From: Bradyrhizobium paxllaeri | Lineage (GTDB): Bacteria > Pseudomonadota > Alphaproteobacteria > Rhizobiales > Xanthobacteraceae | Assembly (NCBI RefSeq): GCF_001693515.2 | Contig: NZ_CP042968.1 | Coordinates: 4,402,001 to 4,466,000 of the forward strand | DNA: 64,000 nucleotides | Direction: 5' to 3' | Shown: positions 44,531 through 52,813 of the stretch, in pieces | Numbering within the stretch: the first letter of the stretch is position 1 | Layout of the letters: each line of letters opens with the position of its first letter | Made by a program: the position numbers and the translations under genes | Notes under the pieces: model-generated | What the model saw: only the letters and a program-made list of their open reading frames with translations | Database searches by the model: none | Told to the model about the DNA's origin: nothing

Positions 44531-44589
44531 ATGCAGCGCTCTCAGAAAATCATCTTCGGAGAAATGCACGAATCCGGCGTGCTTAAAAT
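44531..44589 (+). pseudogene. truncated N-terminus of a small conserved protein
   Basis: MQRSQKIIFGEMHESGV resembles the first residues of a small zinc-finger-like protein frequent in Bradyrhizobium. After residue 17 the similarity ends abruptly at an inverted repeat (44590-44631), so the gene is probably cut by that insertion. The frame stays open to 44722 without meaningful content. Confidence 0.45.
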
Positions 44590-44631
44590 ACGGCCCCAGC
44601 GGGGCTTGGAAGGGGGGCGAACTGGGGCCGT
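44590..44631. repeat. inverted repeat at the break of a small gene
   Basis: ACGGCCCCAG and CTGGGGCCGT pair perfectly over 10 bp around a 22-nt G-rich loop. Confidence 0.6.
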
Positions 44632-44722
44632 AAGTAAGGGATATGCGTCTGTGCCGAGAAACAAACTAGGTTCGGCACGTCCCTTGATAGCAAATGGCGC
44701 CTACCTCGCGCTTGCGCTTTAG

Positions 44723-45541
44723 GGTCTCCAACAGGATCTTTCGGGGTACCCGATCACGGCACGCGTTGCGCTGAAAGACGCGGCCGACAACAAGAGAGGC
44801 CGCACGATCCATAGAGATCGCCCTTCAGGCAATGTTCCGGCGATCACACAGACCGGCAAGCCTGGAAGCAATTCACACGCTGGTGCCGGATTCATCGCCT
44901 ACCGTCGTCGCAAACACGCATCTGCGGTTACAATAGACTGGAATCTACCGAGAGACCGCTTTCGGGCGGTCTTTTTGTTAGCGGTTCCAGAATTAACCTC
45001 CGCGGCGAACATCAAGCTTAACGCGGGAGTTTCGTTGCGGTCTGCCTAAACAGGTCTAGCGTGGCTGCAGGTCGCGCAGATGGCAAGAGTTGCCCCCGCC
45101 TGTGTACTGCGCGATTAGGGGCCGCTTCGCCCTCGGGGCGGCCCCGCCCCCACCCCACACGGCATCACTCCTTCAACGTGCACGCAAATGCGACAGGAGC
45201 CAAAAGCCCGGCGGACATTTACGACCGCCGGGCGATAGGCAAATACAATTTGAGTCTGAAAGATCCCATTAAATCGGGAAAAAACGGTAACGTCTGCCCA
45301 AAAGTGAACAGAAGAAATCGATTATTTAAAGGGATAGCCCCGGCGTGAACCGGCGACCTCCGGCACCAACAGGCTCGAGCAGCAACCCGCGCCGCCGAGG
45401 CCACAGCTCAAGGTCCGATGGCGTCGCGATCGGTAACGTTGACTGGTTAGGTTAAATTGCGAGTTCGGTTGCCACGCTTCAAGAGTCTGCCTAGTGGTCA
45501 GCCACCGGACAATTTCCCCAAGTGGTCCGGGCCCACACAGC
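44723..45541. other. gene-poor stretch with orphan hairpins
   Basis: Over 800 bp with no credible protein gene. It contains a rho-independent terminator (44953-44982), a perfect 9-bp inverted repeat (GCCCGGCGG / CCGCCGGGC, 45206-45233), and a GGACAATTTCCCC segment with CCGGAC / GTCCGG arms just before the terminator at 45542. Small RNA genes are possible. Confidence 0.4.
44953..44982 (+). terminator. rho-independent terminator without an upstream protein gene
   Basis: AGACCGC and GCGGTCT pair around TTTCGG, followed by TTTTTG. No protein gene ends near it on the plus strand, so it may end a small RNA. Confidence 0.65.
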
Positions 45542-45583
45542 AAAGCCGTCGGGCGATCATACTCCGCCCGGCGGCTTTGTTTT
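45542..45583 (+). terminator. long rho-independent terminator, possibly of a small RNA
   Basis: AAAGCCG-T-CGGGCG pairs with CGCCCG-G-CGGCTTT over about 14 bp around a 9-nt loop, followed by GTTTT. It ends 5 bp before the microprotein at 45588. Confidence 0.7.
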
Positions 45584-45587
45584 AAGG

Positions 45588-45695
45588 ATGATCGTGCGCC
45601 ACCAATGGCTGAAAGTGAACTACGTCGTCGCCGTCGTGATCGCGATGATCGGCTGGCTTTTCCTCATCGTGTGGATCGTGCGGCAGTTCATTTGA
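45588..45695 (+). CDS. 35-residue single-helix membrane peptide
   Basis: The gene reads MIVRHQWLKVNYVVAV, then VIAMIGWLFLIVWIVRQFI: a basic start and one long helix. There is no ribosome site at the usual distance (AAGG abuts the ATG), so translation may be weak or leaderless after processing. Its 3' end overlaps by eight bases the 3' end of another membrane microprotein on the opposite strand. Confidence 0.45.
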   Translation: MIVRHQWLKVNYVVAVVIAMIGWLFLIVWIVRQFI

Positions 45696-45798
45696 TCGGT
45701 CGCAACAGGTACGCCGCAAACAACAAAGGCGGTCCCCACAAAGCCAGTAAGCCGTAGATGACGAACTCTACAACGTCCATGCTCATCCCCAATGACAT
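45688..45798 (-). CDS. 36-residue single-helix membrane peptide, convergent to the previous one
   Basis: The gene reads MSLGMSMDVVEFVIYGLL, then ALWGPPLLFAAYLLRPIK, one or one-and-a-half helices with a GPP kink. In-frame ATGs at 45798, 45786 and 45780 compete; longer forms up to 45891 look non-coding. It has no known family. It converges with the peptide at 45588-45695. Confidence 0.45.
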   Translation of the reverse strand: MSLGMSMDVVEFVIYGLLALWGPPLLFAAYLLRPIK

Positions 45799-45941
45799 GT
45801 CGTTGCTCAAGCTTTGCCTAGATTCGCGCTCGGTAAAAGCGAAACAGTTTGTGCGCTGCACCCTCACCTCTGGCGCTGGTCTGGTTGCCAAGCCTCAAAT
45901 TCGGTGGGACGATTCATGATTGGTCACAAGACCTTGGATCG

Positions 45942-46124
45942 ATGATGCTGATGCATACGCGATCCAAACGATATGTCAGGCGCCAGCGCGGACGACAGAA
46001 GGCGGCCGATCGTCGCGCTCACGCGAAATTTACGCCCTCGACGCGACCCGAAAATCGCCTGGCCTTCCAGGTCGCCGCCGGGATGAAAAAGCGCTGGCCA
46101 AACGTCCTGCCGTTTTCCATTTAG
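45942..46124 (+). CDS. possible small basic protein
   Basis: A 60-codon frame encodes MMLMHTRSKRYVRRQRGRQ, then KAADRRAHAKFTP and NRLAFQVAAGMKKRWPN. It is strongly basic, as RNA-binding peptides and spurious GC-rich frames both can be. No good ribosome site and no family are recognised; the competing frame on the minus strand is equally open. I list it with low confidence. Confidence 0.25.
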   Translation: MMLMHTRSKRYVRRQRGRQKAADRRAHAKFTPSTRPENRLAFQVAAGMKKRWPNVLPFSI

Positions 46125-46217
46125 ATCCGCTGGCTCGCCACCCCACCTTCGAGATCGCTCGCCCGGCCTGAAACAAAGGGCTGCATACCCCGTTATCAAC
46201 AAAACAGGGATGCGGTC

Positions 46218-46295
46218 ATGCAATTCATTTTCGATCTGATCTGGAACCAATCACGCGGCAGATTCCTCGCTGCAATGGGCAAGCGGGAGGCCTGA
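46218..46295 (+). CDS. 25-residue microprotein, first of a tandem pair
   Basis: The gene reads MQFIFDLIWNQSRG, then RFLAAMGKREA, an amphipathic start and a basic helix. A CAGGGA site lies 7 bp upstream. The stop is two bases before the ATG of the next microprotein, so the pair would be translationally coupled. Evidence is limited to this arrangement and the composition. Confidence 0.4.
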   Translation: MQFIFDLIWNQSRGRFLAAMGKREA

Positions 46296-46297
46296 CA

Positions 46298-46384
46298 ATG
46301 ATCGAGCTTTCAGCAGCAATCCTTGCTCTGGTCAGCGTGGGGATTTTCGTTGCCCACGCGCTGGATGCCTATCGCACCGGCTAG
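46298..46384 (+). CDS. 28-residue membrane microprotein, second of a tandem pair
   Basis: The gene reads MIELSAAILALVSVGIFV, then AHALDAYRTG: one membrane helix and a short polar tail. A GGGAGG ribosome site lies 7 bp upstream, inside the preceding microprotein gene. No family is known. Confidence 0.5.
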   Translation: MIELSAAILALVSVGIFVAHALDAYRTG

Positions 46385-46455
46385 CGCGCCGCCGTAGGAC
46401 GACGACACGCAGGCGAAACGTCGCCACAATCGATGCAGCGCCGCAGTGGCAATGG

Positions 46456-46677
46456 TCAAGCGTCTGCTGCCTCGCGTCGAATGCTGTCCGACGAGATCCA
46501 GTTGGCGTCGGTATCGGCGAGACGCGAGCGCGGTTTTAAAGATAACCCCAGTTGACGGGCCTTGAAGGCCACCCCGCCTACGGTCCGGTCCATCTTTTCC
46601 GCAATTGCCTGGGCTGAATGTTGCTGAGCAAGGCCCTTGAGGTCTCGAATATCCTCGACACTCCAGCGTTTGGCCAT
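46456..46677 (-). CDS. small SANT/GcrA-like helix-turn-helix protein
   Basis: This 73-residue protein begins MAKRWSVEDIRDLKGLAQ, then IAEKMDRTVGGVAFKARQLGLSL, the pattern of a short Myb/SANT-like or GcrA-like helix-turn-helix with the conserved W near the start and A(x)QLGLSL at the end. Similar single-domain proteins are common in rhizobia and probably bind DNA. A GGAGG ribosome site 7 bp upstream fixes the ATG. The C-terminal 20 residues are polar and non-conserved. Confidence 0.75.
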   Translation of the reverse strand: MAKRWSVEDIRDLKGLAQQHSAQAIAEKMDRTVGGVAFKARQLGLSLKPRSRLADTDANWISSDSIRREAADA

Positions 46678-47069
46678 TCTGATCCTCCATGCTCCCGCGC
46701 TTTAAATCGGGAAAAAATGGAAAGTTCCATGGCCACTGCGGTTAAACCAAAATTGCGAGGGCTTCTGCAGCTACCTAACTACCTAACGAGAGGCAATCGC
46801 AAGACAATGCCACCCCGGCCCTGTTTCATCCGGTCATCCTCGCAAATGGCTCCCGCAGTAGATTGAAGAGATTTCCGTTCAATGCCTGTTGTCAGTGCCT
46901 GTTGCCCTTGGACGCCGTATCGACTGCCGCCAGGACGTCGCTTTGCGTGACGTCCAATTTTCGCCGCCAGTCTTTCCGACAGCTCACACACAACATCGAT
47001 ATGGAATCGTACAATCCGCCGTGGCCGCAAGATCGGCTGGAGATCAGTGTTCATCGGAGGGACTGAAAG
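46678..47069. other. 392-bp region without a supportable gene
   Basis: I see no clear gene or repeat. A plus-strand frame ending at 47066 contains MESYNPPWPQDRLEISVHRRD, too short and contextless to call. The promoter of the secreted protein gene at 47070 should lie here. Confidence 0.4.
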
Positions 47070-47447
47070 ATGTTCGCCAGCATTGCCGGCATAGCCCTCG
47101 CGCTCCAATTGGGCGCACCTGCCCACCCGCACGACGTGGGCGTCCCCCCAGCCCAGGAAATCCGCTACCGGCGTCACGGCCGTCCGCCGCCATGCGGCGA
47201 CGGCTACGATCTCGATGAACGGGACGGCAAGTGCTACCCGAACGGAATGGTGCCGCCGCAGTACCAGTCGGGCCGGTACTATCCGCTGGAGTATGGCGGC
47301 GGCCGGCGGCCCATCCCATGCGGCCATGGCGCAGATCGCGATATTCGCGACGGGCTCTGCTATCGGACCGGCACGGTGCCACGGCAGTACCAGGCAGGCC
47401 GCAAAGGTTATCACACGCGACGAAACGGCTATTACGAGATGCGGTAG
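47070..47447 (+). CDS. secreted protein with two Cys/Asp repeat motifs, paralogue 1
   Basis: This 125-residue protein has a short hydrophobic N-terminus (MFASIAGIALALQLGAPA) and two copies of PCG-x-G-x-D-x3-RDG-x-CY-x2-G: RPPPCGDGYDLDERDGKCYP and RPIPCGHGADRDIRDGLCY. Each copy pairs two cysteines around an Asp-rich DxDxxDG-like loop that could bind a cation. Each is followed by VPxQYQxGR. A GGAGG site is 9 bp upstream. A paralogue follows in tandem. Function unknown. Confidence 0.75.
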   Translation: MFASIAGIALALQLGAPAHPHDVGVPPAQEIRYRRHGRPPPCGDGYDLDERDGKCYPNGMVPPQYQSGRYYPLEYGGGRRPIPCGHGADRDIRDGLCYRTGTVPRQYQAGRKGYHTRRNGYYEMR

Positions 47448-47660
47448 CGCGGCGCGGCATGTCGGTTCGCCGATCCGCGGCCAGCCGCTGGTGGACGTTG
47501 CGAATTTGACTTCCAATACCTGAAATGCGTTCATCGGGTATTCAGGGCGTGTTTTGATATATTTGCACGGACCAACAGCAGCCCCTCGATCGTGATCGGA
47601 AAACCGGTCAGCGCATCGAGAAAACGCCGGCGGCTTCTGGTTTGATTGGAGACCGACCAC

Positions 47661-48047
47661 ATGATTGTCAGCATTGCCGCCGCAGCACTGGCCGCGCAGT
47701 TGAGCATGGCGCCTGAGCAGGCTGTTACCCCTGTCGCGCCTCAAACGGTGCAATACCATGTACCCGTGCGTCCACCGCCATGCGGCCATGGCTGGGACCT
47801 GAGCGCGCGCGACGGCATGTGCTATCCGAACGGCTATCTGGCGCCGCAGGATCAGGCCGCTTACCAATATCCGCGTTATCATCGCGGCGGCCGCTATCCC
47901 GTCCCGTGCGGGCATGGCACGGATCTGGATAGCCGCGACGGTCAATGCTACCCGACCGGAACGGTCCCGCTGCAGTTTCAGGAAGGGCGCCAGCGCTATT
48001 ACGGTGGCGGATATGACCGTCCCCGCCGCTATTACAGGGAATACTGA
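47661..48047 (+). CDS. secreted protein with two Cys/Asp repeat motifs, paralogue 2
   Basis: This 128-residue protein starts MIVSIAAAALAAQLSMAPE and again has two motif copies: RPPPCGHGWDLSARDGMCYP and YPVPCGHGTDLDSRDGQCYP, each followed by a Gln/Tyr-rich spacer (APQDQAAYQYPRYHRGGR), and a Tyr/Arg-rich tail. It clearly shares ancestry with the gene at 47070, so the two form a tandem duplication; the motif also duplicated within each protein. The ATG at 47661 follows a GGAG site. Confidence 0.75.
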   Translation: MIVSIAAAALAAQLSMAPEQAVTPVAPQTVQYHVPVRPPPCGHGWDLSARDGMCYPNGYLAPQDQAAYQYPRYHRGGRYPVPCGHGTDLDSRDGQCYPTGTVPLQFQEGRQRYYGGGYDRPRRYYREY

Positions 48048-48074
48048 GTTTCCTGATCGTGCTGACGCCGCCCG

Positions 48075-48551
48075 CTACGGCCGGCGTAGCTGCGCGAGAG
48101 CTTCGGCAACCACCGCAACGAGGGAAGCCATGGTGTATGGCTTCGGCAGCCATCCGAGCGGCGCATAGGGCTCGGCGCGCCCGCGCGTGTGCACATCGTC
48201 ATGCGCGGTCGCAAAGATACAGCGAATGGCGAAGTCCTGATACAGTTCGCGCGCGGCATCGATGCCGTCACGACTGCTGGCGAGGCGAATGTCCATCACG
48301 GCAAGCGTTGGCTGTGCCTCACCGGCCAGCGCAACAGCTTCCTCCGCCGTCGTGGCCGGACCTACGACTTGAAAGCCGGCTGAGGTGAGCGCGATCTCTG
48401 TCTGCATCGCGATCAGAAAATCATCTTCGACGACGAGAACGCGCGGAGGGCCTTGCTTGTCTTCCATCCGCCGTGTCTCTTCGGCCGGCGGCGCGTTCCG
48501 GTCCGGCTCGGACGATGGCGCAAAATGCGCTACGCGGTGCGGATTCGTCAT
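48075..48551 (-). CDS. single-domain response regulator
   Basis: A receiver domain is complete: RVLVVEDDFLIAMQTEIAL (acidic pocket), the phosphoryl-acceptor Asp in LAVMDIRLASSRDGIDAA, the Thr switch (IFATAHDD) and Lys in LPKPYTM. There is no output domain, so it acts like CheY or an anti-sigma-pathway regulator. It follows the histidine kinase gene by 11 bp in the same direction, which makes the two a cognate pair. The start is uncertain: ATG at 48551 gives 158 residues, ATG at 48467 gives 130 and starts next to the domain. Confidence 0.85.
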   Translation of the reverse strand: MTNPHRVAHFAPSSEPDRNAPPAEETRRMEDKQGPPRVLVVEDDFLIAMQTEIALTSAGFQVVGPATTAEEAVALAGEAQPTLAVMDIRLASSRDGIDAARELYQDFAIRCIFATAHDDVHTRGRAEPYAPLGWLPKPYTMASLVAVVAEALAQLRRP

Positions 48552-48562
48552 TGATCGCCGCA

Positions 48563-50905
48563 CTAGATTTTCGCCGCGGGAAACTCGAGGCATGCCCGCG
48601 ACGGATTTTTCGTGACGTGAAGTGTTCCATGGAGCTGGCGCGCTAGGCCGAGCACGAGCTGGAGCCCGGACGAGGTCTTGCGAACGGCTTCCAGGTCGAA
48701 CCCCTCGCCGTCATCCTCGACGCAGAGCGCCAGCCGTCCGTCCTGACCGGTCAGGCTGACCCGGACACTCTGCCTCGCGTGATCCGTGACGCCGTGCTTG
48801 ACCGCATTGGTCAGCAGCTCGTTCAATATCAGGGCGAGCGGCATCGCCACGTCGTTGGAAAGCACGCCGCGAGCAGCGCCGCACTCAATTCGTGCATCCG
48901 CCGGCAGCAATTGCCGGATGGTCTCGCAGACCGCCGGCAGGAATTCTTCCGCCGCAACGCGGCTGGCATCGCTTCGGCCGTACAGCACGCGCTGTGCCGC
49001 CGCCATGGCCGCGATCCGCGCGCTGGCTTCGTTGAGCACTTTCCGCGCTTCGTCGCTGTGCGCGGTCCTTGCCGCGGAGAACAGCAACGCCTGCAGCATT
49101 TGGATGTTGTTCTTGGTGCGATGGTTGAGCTCATCGAGCAGCAGCCGTTGCTGGGTCTCCGCCTGCCGCCGCTCGCTGATATCAACCAGCATGTTGATGG
49201 CGCCGGTGACGTTGCCCAGGGAGTCCCGCAACGGCGTCGGGAACGGAATGAAAGGCACCCGCGTGCCGTCCGGCCGCTCGGCCACCGCTTCGGCGCCGCG
49301 CACGGCGCGGCCTTCCTTCAGCGCAACCGCCATCGGACACGCATCGTGCGGGAGCGGCGTGCCGTCCGGCATGAACAGCTTCCACGTGACACACCACTCG
49401 TCGCTGCCGAGCGTGGGGGTCCGGCCGGAGAATTCGACCGCCGCCTGGTTGAAATAGGTGATTTTTCCCTGCGCGTCGGTCGTGTAGATCGCGGCCGGAA
49501 TCGCCGCGAGCAATTCGGTGAGCTGCCGTTCGCTCTCCCGGAGCTTGCGTTCTGCTTCCTTGCGGCCGGTGATGTCGCGGGCGATCTTCGAGGCGCCGAC
49601 AATCATTCCTGCGCTGTCGCGCACCGGCGAGACGGTCAGCGAAATGTCGAGCAGGCGGCCGTTCTTGCGCCGGCGGACGGTCTCGTAATGGTGGATGCGC
49701 TCGCCGCGCCGTATGCGCGCCAGGATGCCGGGCCCCTCGTCCTCGCGTCCCGGCGGAAAAAGAATGGTCACGGGCTTGCCGATGGCCTCAGTGGCGGTAT
49801 AGCCGAACAGCCGCTCGGCGCCTGGATTCCAGGTCCGGATGATCCCGTCGAGATCCTTGCTGATAATCGCATCGTCGGAGTATTCCACGATGGACACGAG
49901 TTGCTGCGCGCGCTCCTCGGCGGCGCACCGCGCCTGCTCCGCCCTCAGTCTGGCGATGCCGAAGCCCAGTTGCCGCGCGAGCGTCAGCGCGACGTCGATC
50001 TCCGGTCCAGTGAAGTGATGCGGCCTGTCGTAATAGGCCATGAATTTTCCGGCGAGCCGGCCGCCGATCAGGATCGGAATGAAGGCAACGGCCGCGATCT
50101 TCTCTCGCGCCACCGTTTCCTTGAGCATGTTTGGGAGAGCTGAAGCGGCAACATCCTCGAAATAGACCGGACGCGGATTAGCCTCATCCCTGCTCCATGG
50201 CGAATGGCCTTCAACGGCCTGCCGGTATCCATCCGCCAGGCCCCGCCATCCGACGAAGCGCATCACGTCGCTGTCGTCGAACAGCAGAATGGAGGCGCGC
50301 TCGCAGGCAAGCGCGGCGAGGATGGCGTCGAGGCCGGCATCGTAAACCTGCGGGAGCGACGTGGCATATTGGAGCCTTTCGGAGAACCGGAACAGCGCCG
50401 CCTGCTCTTCGCTTCGCCGCGCCAGCGCCTGTTCGGCTGCCTTGCGCAGCCCGATGTCATGTTGAACGCGCACCGCGTAAAGGAAATTGCCCGAGGGATC
50501 GCGGACGCTGGTAGACGTCACCTCGGCCCAGACGTACGAGCCGTCCTTGCGGGCGAGACGCTTCTCGATGGTGTAGCGATCGACTTCTCCGGCAATCTGT
50601 CGCCTGAACTGCGCCAGATCCTGCACGACGTCCTCGGGCGAGGTCTCGTCAAAAATGGAGCGACCGAACATGTCGTCCGGTTCGCGTCCCACCAGCTCGC
50701 AGGCCTTCTGGTTGACGCGCCTGACACGTCCGGCCTGATCGATCTCGATGATGCCCACACCGACATGTTCATAGGTGACACCCAGCCTTTCTTCCTGCCC
50801 GGGCAACCATTCCTCAGGGGGAGCGCAGGCGACGTCAGACGCGGCGGACCGGCCTGGCTTGGAGAGAGTCTTGGCCGTGCGCTGCTGGATGTTCATTCCC
50901 GCCAT
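48563..50905 (-). CDS. PAS/GAF sensor histidine kinase, HisKA_2 type
   Basis: About 780 residues: PAS domain 1 (VGVGIIEIDQAGRVRRVNQ), a GAF domain (residues about 170-330), PAS 2 (IVEYSDDAIISKDLDGIIRTW) and PAS 3 (AAIYTTDAQGKITYFNQA), then the phospho-accepting helix LLLDELNHRTKNNIQMLQALL and an HATPase domain (ILNELLTNAVKHGV). The ELNHRTKNN form is the HisKA_2/HWE group. No membrane span is seen, so sensing is cytoplasmic. I chose the ATG at 50905; 23 residues upstream are not conserved-looking. Confidence 0.9.
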   Translation of the reverse strand: MAGMNIQQRTAKTLSKPGRSAASDVACAPPEEWLPGQEERLGVTYEHVGVGIIEIDQAGRVRRVNQKACELVGREPDDMFGRSIFDETSPEDVVQDLAQFRRQIAGEVDRYTIEKRLARKDGSYVWAEVTSTSVRDPSGNFLYAVRVQHDIGLRKAAEQALARRSEEQAALFRFSERLQYATSLPQVYDAGLDAILAALACERASILLFDDSDVMRFVGWRGLADGYRQAVEGHSPWSRDEANPRPVYFEDVAASALPNMLKETVAREKIAAVAFIPILIGGRLAGKFMAYYDRPHHFTGPEIDVALTLARQLGFGIARLRAEQARCAAEERAQQLVSIVEYSDDAIISKDLDGIIRTWNPGAERLFGYTATEAIGKPVTILFPPGREDEGPGILARIRRGERIHHYETVRRRKNGRLLDISLTVSPVRDSAGMIVGASKIARDITGRKEAERKLRESERQLTELLAAIPAAIYTTDAQGKITYFNQAAVEFSGRTPTLGSDEWCVTWKLFMPDGTPLPHDACPMAVALKEGRAVRGAEAVAERPDGTRVPFIPFPTPLRDSLGNVTGAINMLVDISERRQAETQQRLLLDELNHRTKNNIQMLQALLFSAARTAHSDEARKVLNEASARIAAMAAAQRVLYGRSDASRVAAEEFLPAVCETIRQLLPADARIECGAARGVLSNDVAMPLALILNELLTNAVKHGVTDHARQSVRVSLTGQDGRLALCVEDDGEGFDLEAVRKTSSGLQLVLGLARQLHGTLHVTKNPSRACLEFPAAKI

Positions 50906-51088
50906 CTCTGCCTTTAGGGGCAAACCTGCCTCACGCGATACTCGGCTTCGGCACATGCAGGAATCAGCACGCATGACCGCTGGACTTAACTTTGGACAAG
51001 TTCGGCAGGAGAAAATTGTTCCCCGCGATGGCCGGGCACCGCGTTCCCGCGCACTTCGTTTCCGGCAGGATGGATCGCAATTTGATCG

Positions 51089-51490
51089 CTAGCAGCCGCG
51101 ACAGATCCCGGTGAACGAGCTCACCTCCGGCCGCCCCCGCGGCCGGCGCGGCGGCTTGCGCGGTTTGGCCTGACGCGCGCTGATGATCCGCTGCGAGGCG
51201 CCCGGATAGGGCGGCGTCACGAGGCGTGTGCGCTGTCTCGGAGATTCGATCGCGCCGGAGGAGATGGACGGAGGCGGCGGATTGGGCCTGAGCGGCGGCG
51301 TGCTCGCGGCATTGCCGATGCCGCTGGGATCGGAGAGCGACCGGGGGTTGGCCGGGCCGAACGGCACGCCCGATATCGACGAATTGCCGGCGCCCGCCGA
51401 GCCGGCCGGCGGCGTCAGTTGCGCGAATGCCTTGGCGGGGATGATCAGGCCGAGCGCCACGAAGAGAACAAGCGCCGGATTGCGGGACAT
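51089..51490 (-). CDS. small secreted Pro-rich protein
   Basis: This 133-residue protein has a signal peptide (MSRNPALVLFVALGLIIPAKAFAQ), a Gly/Ser-rich segment and a basic Pro/Arg tail (RKPPRRPRGRPEV), ending with SSFTGICRGC, where two cysteines sit three residues apart. I do not recognise the family. A GGAGAG site precedes the ATG at 51490; longer upstream frames are not plausible because they precede the signal peptide. Confidence 0.7.
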   Translation of the reverse strand: MSRNPALVLFVALGLIIPAKAFAQLTPPAGSAGAGNSSISGVPFGPANPRSLSDPSGIGNAASTPPLRPNPPPPSISSGAIESPRQRTRLVTPPYPGASQRIISARQAKPRKPPRRPRGRPEVSSFTGICRGC

Positions 51491-51643
51491 CGAGGTCTCT
51501 CCAGGAGGCAGCTCATCCAACGAACATCTAGGGCGCGCGTTCCCTCGCTTCCAGATCTGCCTGTTTTTCCTGCTTCCGGAGTAGGCGTCGGCGGGAGAAT
51601 CAGGCCTAATTGAGGCGCGATCACGTTTTGAGATTCCGGCGGC

Positions 51644-51889
51644 ATGAACCAGCCCGAAGCGCTCGATTCCGATATCCGCGCCCTGCAGCAATGGCTGCGC
51701 GCCGCCTGGCAGCAGCTCGGCGATCCCGCCCTCACCACCTTCGCCCGGCGCGAGCTGCGCAACCAGATGAAGCAATGCAACGCCGACTTGCGGGCCTGCC
51801 TGCAAAGGGCAGCCGAGCAGCAGGCTGAGCCGCTCCGGCCGCCGTTGCCGGCCCATTCCACGGCGGAACTGCGAATCCTGTCGTGGTAG
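51644..51889 (+). CDS. hypothetical helical protein, 81 residues
   Basis: The protein reads MNQPEALDSDIRALQQWLRA, then AWQQLGDPALTTFARRELRNQMKQCNADLRACLQRAAEQQ: predominantly amphipathic helices, with a less ordered end. No family is recognised. It is divergent from the secreted Pro-rich protein and 120 bp before the formyltransferase. Reading frame and composition support a real gene. Confidence 0.6.
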   Translation: MNQPEALDSDIRALQQWLRAAWQQLGDPALTTFARRELRNQMKQCNADLRACLQRAAEQQAEPLRPPLPAHSTAELRILSW

Positions 51890-52009
51890 CCGAGCCATAA
51901 CCGGCCAGCCCGCCCTGTTGATAACCCGCTAGCTCCCCAGCCGGCATCGAAACAGGCCGCCTTGGTGTGCTATCGGCATACCGGCCTGATCAACGACGGA
52001 AGAAAACAC

Positions 52010-52609
52010 ATGCGGATCACCCTGGTCGGTTCCCGCCATTTTGGCGTGACGACATTCAACACCCTGCGCCAACACGGGGTCGATATCGCCCGCGTCGTCG
52101 TTCACGATGGCGAGGACCGGCTTGCCGCTGCGGCGCGGGCAACCGGGATCGAGGTCGTGGTGCAGGCCGATCCGAAACACGTCGTCGCGTCTGAAATCGC
52201 GCCGAATACCGACCTGATCGTCACCGCGCACAGCCATGCCCGCGTGGACAGAGACGCCTTGGCGACATCCAAACTCGGCGGCATTGGCTATCACCCGTCG
52301 CTGCTGCCCCGGCATCGCGGCATCGCCGCGGTCGAATGGACCATCAAGGAAGGCGATCCGATCGCCGGCGGCACCGTCTACCACCTCGCTGACCGGATGG
52401 ATGCCGGCGCCATCGCCGCGCAGGAGTGGGTTTTCGTCAAGAAAGGCGAAACGGCCCGGGAGCTGTGGGAGCGTGCACTGGCGCCGCTTGGCCAGAAACT
52501 GCTGGCCGATGTCATCTACCACGCCAAAGCCCACGGCAGCCTGCCGGCGACCCCCCAGGACGAGGAGTTCGCGACCAAGGCGCCAAGCCTGTCTGACGCC
52601 AAGCACTGA
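52010..52609 (+). CDS. formyltransferase family protein
   Basis: This 199-residue protein has the formyl-tetrahydrofolate transferase fold: MRITLVGSRHFGVTTFNTL, the SLLPRHRG motif in GGIGYHPSLLPRHRGIAAV, and the DRMDAGAIAAQEW segment with the catalytic Asp. The Asn that normally lies two residues before the catalytic His is Gly here (GYHPS), as in some sugar-amine or amino-acid formyltransferase branches. It lacks the C-terminal tRNA-binding domain of Fmt, so it probably acts on a small molecule. The ATG at 52010 follows a GGAAG site. Confidence 0.8.
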   Translation: MRITLVGSRHFGVTTFNTLRQHGVDIARVVVHDGEDRLAAAARATGIEVVVQADPKHVVASEIAPNTDLIVTAHSHARVDRDALATSKLGGIGYHPSLLPRHRGIAAVEWTIKEGDPIAGGTVYHLADRMDAGAIAAQEWVFVKKGETARELWERALAPLGQKLLADVIYHAKAHGSLPATPQDEEFATKAPSLSDAKH

Positions 52610-52813
52610 ACTCTACTATAATACCTATACACTGCGAGAATCAGGCCCGAATCGCGCCAAAATGGTGGATTTTTCCGTTCCCGGGCGGAACCGGATTCAC
52701 CTTGATGTGTTTGAGCCCTCAGGAACTTTCCTCAGTGTTGCGTCGCACCCAAGTTTGAACACATTGTGACAAGATAAGGCGCTCCATCACACACATGTCA
52801 GGGGATTTGACCC

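Noticed and set aside
46779..47945. A 388-codon minus-strand frame across the two Cys/Asp-repeat genes
   Set aside because: Its repeats are simply the reverse of the plus-strand paralogues, which have signal peptides and ribosome sites.
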